Positions 41,704 to 48,686 of a stretch of DNA of 48,686 nucleotides are shown piece after piece. The stretch is taken from the NCBI GenBank assembly GCA_027604005.1, contig JADGJT010000085.1:22443-71128 (forward strand). Direction: 5' to 3'. This DNA comes from Dinochytrium kinnereticum (taxonomy: Eukaryota > Chytridiomycota > Chytridiomycetes > Chytridiales > Chytridiaceae). Both the position numbers and the translations under genes were made by a program. Position 1 is the first letter of the stretch, and every line of letters starts with the position of its first letter. The notes under the pieces were generated by a model. The model had not been told where the DNA came from and made no database searches. It saw only the letters and a list, made by a program, of their open reading frames with translations.

Positions 41704-44700
41704 TCAGAGAGACGGAGAGATTCTGCTTTTCCTCCTTCCACCTTGACCCTTTTTGCCAAGAATCAGGGGAAGGAGCGCAATCTTCCCACCGCACTCCTTC
41801 TCAAACACCTTGTAGTCCTCAAACCCCATGGGTGGCGGTCTGGACGCCTCATCCGAATCTCCTCCTCCGTTGAGAATAGCATCAGCCTGAGCGTGTACAA
41901 ACGCCTCGATCCAAGTCCTTTGGAACAATCGTGCGCAATCACGCGCTTTAATCAACCCCTTCCGCACCTCCGATTCAGTCATTCCCGACCCTCCACCTCC
42001 TCCCATTCCCCCAGGACTTGGAGAAGACGGTGCGGTGGCACGTCCGCCTCCATCATGAGCGCTTCGGCCTGTAGTTGGAGAAGAGGGCGCGCTGGTGACG
42101 CTGCTGTGGGGAGCGATTTCCCAGGCACGAACGCATGTGCGGAAGAGGTTTAGCTCGGCGGCGAGAGGTTCGGCCCATTTCTGCTTGACCGCTACGTTGG
42201 CTGCCTCCATCGCTAAATCGGTTCTTGCCCTCCACGCCTTTACTGTCAGAGACATGGAGGAGGTGGCGGCAGGGTGGTGTTCTCCTGATGGCACCACTGG
42301 ATTCCAGTGGGATGGAATGTAGGGTTGCGGTGAGAAGCTATTGCGTCTCGTGTCAGTAGATTGAAGTCCAACAAGTCCTCTCACGCATGCCTCCAAAGCA
42401 CAGGCAATCGCAAACGGAATGCCAGGGAGCCATGAGGCCTTGAGAGGATGGTGATGTTGCGGACAAGAACCGTTCGCGCTGCTCGCACCGCTGCTGGAAG
42501 CTGCATGTGCAAGTTTGAGAACTGGTGCTCCGGAACAGGATGAAGTTGGGTGCCTATTGAAATCTTGATTTGAAACCCCATAACTTGGACAGTCGCAGGG
42601 ATTAATCACAAAGGCGGGATTCTCTTCGGTACTTGAGATGGGGAAGGGGAATAGGAGATGGTCGAGGATCTTTCCGCAGGCGAGAGGGTTAGGGAGATGA
42701 ATGGCGATTAGCGCGAGAACAGCGAGGAGGACGGCTCTTGAGGCTGGGATAGGGGTTCCTGGAGTGACATGATTCTCAAAGCCACTAGTTGAGTGAGGGT
42801 GGTCGTTCATCGCCGATCCTTGGGAAGATGGCATGATCGCTGCATGCGCGTTACTACTGCTGTGTCGAAGCGATCCAACCGAATTTGCCCCATATGATGA
42901 AGGTGATCCAGGCGAGGTAGAAGACTGCCATCCCGTTGAGGAACCCATCGCGCTTGATTCCACTGTACCAGAATGCGTCTTTCGACTTTGAAACCCAGCC
43001 GGAGGAGGGTGGGGCTGATGGCTAACCGTCGCCGCATGTCGCAACCTCGGGGCATCCCTATGAGCCGCCATAGGGCCCTCGAGGTCTTCGAGAACCCGGT
43101 GAATAAGTTCCTCAGCTAACCTTCGTACTTCAAGAGTGAGACCACGAGAATGGGAGCCGTGACTGATGTTGAGACATATCAGGATGTGGAGAGCGTCGGC
43201 CATGTCACGTGAGGTTTGGTCAGAACTACCTCCGCTGGTCTGCATCTTGATGCGGGCGTCACGGGCTAACCTCGCGGCTTCACGAATGCGGCCCATCTGG
43301 AAGAGGATCATGACGTGCCAGGTCTTCCAAAATAGAAAAAAAAATAGAAATAGAAATAAAAAACTTTGGTCAACCACAAATACAAAGCCTCAGATAGAAA
43401 GGAAAAACACTTGAACGTTGAGAGGAGAGACTCACATAAAGGTCTGTTAAGGGATAAGACAAGGCCAAGATATCGGCTAAAACCGTTGCGCTTCCCAAGA
43501 AGGCATCAGCCTGACTGTAGCCTCCAGCAGCGGCAGACCCCATGCCAATCATGGCCTCAAAGAAGGCAACGCTCCTTCTCCTTTTCGACATGATCTCAGG
43601 GCTCATCGCCGCGATCAGATCCCTCCCCTTCTTGATAATCTTCTCCCTCAATCCAAAATGCCGTCCAACCGCAAGATGATGCTGCAACCAAGCGTATCCA
43701 AGCAACAGGTCACCATTCGAGGCTCCATGCGCCTCCAACATCCCGACTGCCTGAATGATATGGTGCAGGGCGCGGTGGTACGACGCGTCCAGGTTCAATC
43801 CAATCAGTGGAACCAGATCTCGAAGTGCAGCACCGGCCCTCCGCCCCCCTATGTTGTCATCCATCCCCTTCCTTGACCTCGCATGTCGAATCCTAGCCTT
43901 CATAGCCGCAGCCTGTACTTTCCACTCAGCCTCAATCTTGACGGTCGATCCTGCGCTCATGGTTGGCAGAGCACGACCCACGCATTGAGATCCGTAACTC
44001 CATAGCACACGGGCTTGTCGAATTGGATCAGAGGTTGAGTTGGACACTGAGAGGAGATGTTCCAGTGTTCCGTGGAGGAGGTCTCGGCTCGCTTCTGATG
44101 CTATGGGTGGACGAGGGGGGTCGACGGGTCCGGAGGGCTTTTGGCGGAAAGAGATGCTGTCGGCGTGGAGGAGGATGTCTTCGCGGATAAGAAAGTTGTA
44201 GCCGTAGGAATCCTTTAAGATACTTAGTTTTGAATCATACCAATTGGATGTTATGACGGCACTTACATGCTCAACCGCCACGATCAAATAAAGAACAGCA
44301 ACTTCCTTAGCACCACATCGATCCATATGATACGCAACCTCGAGCAACGAAGAAACATCACCAACCCGATCCTCCTTCCTACTTAATTTCGACAGGAGAA
44401 ATTTCGCTGCAGACGAATGAACAGAGGTCCTGGAATGCATCGATAATTTTTTGTAGGAAGTCTCTCGGGTTGATTCGTGGTCCCATCGGATCCAGATTTG
44501 ATCGTACTTTGGGACATCGGAAACCGTTGTTTGGCGTTGGTGGTGGAGGTGGTGGGGTTTTTTGGGTCGATGAGATTCGGGGGTGCCACCGTCGGGAGTG
44601 GAAGTTACGATCAGAATGCGTTTGTCGATAAGTGAGCGAAGAATCTTGTTTTTTTGTAAGGATTGTGAGTGGCATTAATAACATTCATGAAAGTAAAAAT

Positions 44701-47700
44701 GGATCAAGGTAAGATCTGGTCCAACAACTATGGCAATAAAATTCACCAAAAACTCAAACAACGTCGCTCACCTTCACAAACCCATCCACCTTCCCATCCA
44801 CTGCATTCCCACGATAAACATAAAACATGGCCTCAACATCCATACATGATCCTAAAGCCGACACCAAACTCATAAACTCCTGTGCCTCCACAGGCTGCTG
44901 CAAAAAGAACCTATCCGAAGCCTCAACGGAGAGCGCCAGCGCCTTCCTCACAGGCTCCTCCACACTCGTCCTTGTCCCATTCTGCCTCGTCCCCACACTT
45001 GAAGCCGGTGAGACCGCGTCTACCTCCTCTGCGGCTTGTAGGGTCGAGGACTTTTGGGTGTCGTAGTACCGGATTATTTCGACCCAGCGTTGGATGAAGA
45101 GGGGGTTGCCTTTGGAGCCGTCGAGAATTCCGGTCAGGAGGTCTTCTGGGAGATTTCGGTAGGCTGAGTAGAGGTTGGCGAGGGTGCGGGTTTCGGTGGG
45201 CTTCAGGCCGGTGAGGGTTATGAGGGAGACATCTGGGTCGCTTGTGAGGATGTTTAGGTGGCGCGGGATACGGGGAGATGTGTGGTCACGGAGACTGGTG
45301 AGAATGAGTAAAGGGAATTTGGCGGTTGATGCTGCTTTGAGAAGTTTCTATGGATAGAGAAAGTTAAAATGGGTCGGTGAAAGAATTCATATATTATGAT
45401 ACTTACTGGTAGAACCTGGAGCGACATTTCATCGCACCACTACAATTACCAACGAAATAAAATATTAGCTGCTCACTCCAAAAAACGAAAAAAAAAGAAT
45501 GGAAGAGAAGATTATATTGATACGAACCTCCACATCCTCCACAACCAACACCGTAATTCCAATACCTATATCCACCGAAAAAAACTTCACAACCTCCACA
45601 ATAACCGTCGCCAAAGCCAAAAACAACCCAGGCTGATCAATCCTCATCCTAGATAGATCTGTCTCCGGTATATATCCATGAGGATGAACCGACGCTCCAA
45701 CCCCTCCACCACCCCCAAACCCCGTCACAGTCGCAAAATGAGACGATGGACGCCTTGATATCTCCTTCTGATTACCTTCCGTTGCGTTCGATGCATTTTG
45801 TGACCTCTGTGGTGCAGCCCCGCCCGATCCTCCCCCTGGGTTCGCCACCGGCGCGTTGGGGAAGTTTGGAAAGAGGAGGTTGAGGAGTGGGAGGAGGGGT
45901 CGAACCGCCTCTGGCAAGCCTGTGAGGTGGCTGGTGGAAGTGGGGTTGAGTGCAGGCAGGATGGATGACCCTGCGTGTGTGTGTGGGGTAGTGGAGACAG
46001 TTGGAGAACGGGAGACGCTGAAGGTGGAGTGGGGGGAGGTGGTCATGGCTGGGGTGAGGTCTTTCATGATGTTGAGGGATTCGAAGAGGGTGCCGACTAG
46101 GACTCCGAGGGTTGAGAAGGAGCGGTGGCAGGTGCGGTTTGGGATTGTGTGACTTGCTATTAGTGGTGTGAGTTCTTGGAGGTCGTGTTTACAGGCTTCG
46201 ATAAAGGCGGTTTTGCCAATTCCTATGTTGTTGTTTTTTTCGTTTGTCATTTTAGAGAAGGATTTAGAGTTCATCACGTTAGAAAAAAGCAGCCATGTGT
46301 GTGGAATAAGGAAAAAGAGGTGAAGACTCGTAAACTTGAATTAAAAAGAAAAAACTGCAAAAAACCACCCACCGCTCTCCCCTCTCACAATAAATCCTTT
46401 GCCCGTCGCCCCATTCCCACTCTTCACAGCAGTGTGAACGCCCCGAGCCGCAGCAACAACTTGCGCAAGCTCTCTCTCCCTCCCAACATATATCCTCCTA
46501 TGAAACACAAGCGGATCCGGGTCCCTCGCTGGCGTTTGCAGGATCGTCGGACTCCCTGCCACCGCTGTCGAGGTCGGCGATGTCGCGGAAGGACGATGAG
46601 ACGTCGGCAGGTCAATCGCGGGTAACAGGGGGCTCCCGCTGTGACCTCGTGCAAACATCGGCTGAAGGTCTAGCTGGTCCTCTGGGATTTCCATTGGAAA
46701 GGGTGGAGGACCTGTGATGGGGGATTGAGTTGCTGGAGGTGAACGAGGCCCCTGTTTGTCGCCGTGGCATCTTGTGGAAGGGGAGACGGGAGGGGAATGA
46801 CTGGCGTCTTGGAGGTGAACGAGAGTCTGGATCTTGAGTGAGGAGACGAGTGACATGAGCTTGGCGACATCTGTCATGTATTTTCCTTCCACGATCGACA
46901 TGTCTGCCCTTTTTGCGATATCGTACTCCACTCTGTCGCGAAGGCACCGGAATTGTGGTTTTCGAAGTGAGGAGAAGTAGCTTGGTGATGTGCCTGACGC
47001 TGCGAGTGACTTGGGGTCGTTGCCTCCTCCCACATAATCCCCTTTCCTTGCAGTCATAACGCCGCGAAGGTATTCAATGTCAGATTTATCCAGCGACACA
47101 ACCTGAACGAATGGCGCGCCAAACGAAAAGGCATCCCCATCGCTTCCATGGCATGTGTGAAGGCGGTGAAGGGATTCGGTTGCGATGGCCAGAAGGCTTA
47201 GACCAAGACACACGTAAACAGTGATGAGCATTCCAGGGGTGAGGATATCGAATTGTCCAATTGTTGCAACCAGAGCGTAGACGAGCGCTCGCATCAGGCT
47301 GGAGATGACTGTCACACATGTGAGCCATCGTTGAACAAGACCACCGTGAGGTCCGAGGGCGTTGTCTACACATTGGATACGCGCTATGCCCCAAACGGCG
47401 ACAGAGAGGAAAGAGAGCGCCAGGCACTTGAAAAAAAGGCTGAGAAGGAAATGAGGTGAGAGTTCAGGCATTGGTTTTTGGCATTCCATTCCAGATCCGG
47501 CATGCGACGGATGAGAAGTTGGGGAGCCAGCACTAGGAGAATGGGGCCCGCCATCCTCAATCCTCCCCTGCGTCTCCCTAATCTGCTTCTTCTCCCCTCC
47601 TCCTTCCTCCAAAGCCGTCTGCTGAGTCGTCAGTGCCCTCGGATCCGGCAAGAGCGCTTTAGCAAGCGACCTCCTTGCGATGGCCGCCACAAACAGCTTG

Positions 47701-47999
47701 TAAGTAGCGACCGGCACCACTGGCACTGTGAACAAAAGATAAACGGCAAAAAAGAGTGGGAAAATGCTGTAAAGGGCTCCTCCGAGCTCTATGACTGTTT
47801 GGGCCTCTGAGATGGCGCTGAGGATGATGATAACGCCAAAGAGGTCTGAGAAGCCTATGAGGGGAAGCTCCCAAGGTGGTTGAATGGTGGATGCTCGGGG
47901 GTTCATGAGACGGGCTATTACGGAGACGATGAGGAGGGCGATGGAGAGGACGGCGTGGAAGAGCCCCGCTATGATCAGCCGTTCCCTGAGCTCTGGCAT
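41704..47999 (-). CDS. Membrane-anchored STAND/AAA ATPase with a TPR-like region (soluble-cyclase-type, no cyclase), 1901 residues
   Basis: Exons: 47999-46373, 46222-45528, 45439-45407, 45347-44772, 44644-44267, 44212-43436, 43323-41704; all junctions keep frame. N-terminus (about 1-275): roughly six hydrophobic spans (LIIAGLFHAVLSIALLIVSV, FSDLFGVIIILSAIS, FPLFFAVYLLFTVPVVPVAT, FFKCLALSFLSVAVWGIA, and a pair ending CLGLSLLAIATESL). Then a cytosolic linker and an ATPase: VGRERELAQV, Walker A GESGIGKT assembled across exons 1-2, Walker B VLVVEDVEWCDEMS across exons 2-3, LLILTSLRD, GSKGNPLFIQRW, and the winged-helix-like YDQIWIRWDHE. About 900 residues of TPR-like helices follow, with Ser/Pro insertions. 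This ATPase-TPR order matches the C-terminal half of soluble adenylyl cyclases and related signal ATPases, but no cyclase, kinase or histidine-kinase domain is present. A long Ser/Gly-rich insertion separates Walker A from B. Confidence 0.88.
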
Positions 48000-48686
48000 T
48001 CTGTTGGCGTGTCAGGTTTGTCAGTGAGGGTTTGTCGGGGACAGTCCACCTCAGCAGCCCTCCAGTCCACTCTCTCTCCTGCTGAAAGTTGTGAGACTCC
48101 GTCGAGACGCTCGCTGCTGCTTGCTCTAAAGGCCTTCAAACCAACCTAGCGGCACAGCTGTTGTCTTTCTGATGCCTGCTGGGAGTAGGGATCCACCGCT
48201 TGCCTCCGATTGCGACAGGAAATCCTTTTCAAATCTCCCCACACTTCCCTGATCCTCCTGAAGTGGAGATGACGGTCGCGTTGTTTGTCGAGCTCTCCCA
48301 AATTCCAACTCTGATAAGACGAGTCGAGGGTGCTATTTTGGCCGGATCCAAAGATCTCAATTGAAAAACGGCCTTTCTCCCTAGTCGCCGCGTTGAAGAG
48401 CCTTTGCGAGGGAGAATTGAAAGGATCGTAAGGGCAATGAGCACACGGGAGGGGAATCAGGAGTTACAAGTCTGGGAGTTACGTTGGAGGTTGACGGAGA
48501 TTGCCCGTTTCCTCCATGCAGATTCACCCATTTCCATTTTCAAGATTAATATTTTTAATACACATGTATACAGATTAATAATGATTATTTCCATGTGGTG
48601 AAGAATAACGATAATAAACACTTATCAGTATTGTCGTTTGGGTGGGGGTGACGTGGGGACATGGCGGTGACCCTAAGTGTTGGGGA
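48000..48686. promoter_or_regulatory. Upstream region of the STAND ATPase gene to the window end
   Basis: No gene is seen in 687 bases. AT-rich sequence at 48535-48620 could be intergenic spacer. No TATA box is convincing within 100 bases of the ATG at 47999. Confidence 0.4.

Overview
The window is nuclear DNA from a flagellated, early-diverging (zoosporic, chytrid-like) fungus. Nearly every gene is broken by short GT-AG introns of about 40-200 bases, so single open frames show only pieces of each protein. The coordinates below come from joining exons by splice sites, reading-frame phase and family resemblance. Three things point to the organism: the C-terminal half of IFT172 (intraflagellar transport, kept only in lineages with cilia), a GPI-anchored Crh-type chitin/glucan transglycosylase with a cysteine-rich chitin-binding module (fungal wall), and a Cce1/Ydc2 mitochondrial resolvase (mainly fungal).

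Layout. 1-3220 (+): IFT172 C-terminal half. 3533-5299 (-): clamp-loader subunit Rfc5 (human RFC3). 6260-10493 (+): 1270-residue coiled-coil protein with internal repeats. 11164-12857 (-): Crh-family GH16 wall enzyme. 13474-14627 (+): GT8 glycogenin-like glycosyltransferase. 15425-15663 (-): 42-residue cysteine-rich protein with a 12-base first exon. 16483-18998 (+): unknown multi-pass membrane protein. 20678-22501 (+): Cache/HAMP-like receptor with no output domain. 22854-24407 (-): two small single-span membrane proteins, one of them doubtful. 24743-26484 (-): F-box-like/ankyrin protein. 26765-28048 (+): FKBP-TPR immunophilin. 28125-32312 (-): SH3-DH-PH-PX Rho guanine-nucleotide exchange factor. 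32691-34123 (-): Cce1-type resolvase. 34142-36211 (+): membrane protein and a Pro/Gln-rich tail, possibly one gene. 36400-38724 (+): cytochrome P450. 39197-41321 (-): membrane protein, probably DUF4436 family. 41704-47999 (-): 1901-residue protein with about six membrane spans, a STAND/AAA ATPase and a TPR-like region.

There is no operon-like organisation. The genes form an ordinary compact fungal neighbourhood, but signalling proteins are common: a Cache receptor without an effector, a RhoGEF with an unusual domain set, an Hsp90-type immunophilin and a membrane-anchored soluble-cyclase-like ATPase without a cyclase. The closest gene pair is the resolvase and the membrane protein at 34123/34142. 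Their start codons lie 18 bases apart, and a CCAAT...TATA promoter-like arrangement for the plus-strand gene lies inside the resolvase reading frame.

Limits: exon joins were made by eye and no alignment was run. Weak donors are noted where they were needed. Transcript ends are unknown. No tRNA, rRNA, CRISPR array or intact transposon was recognised.
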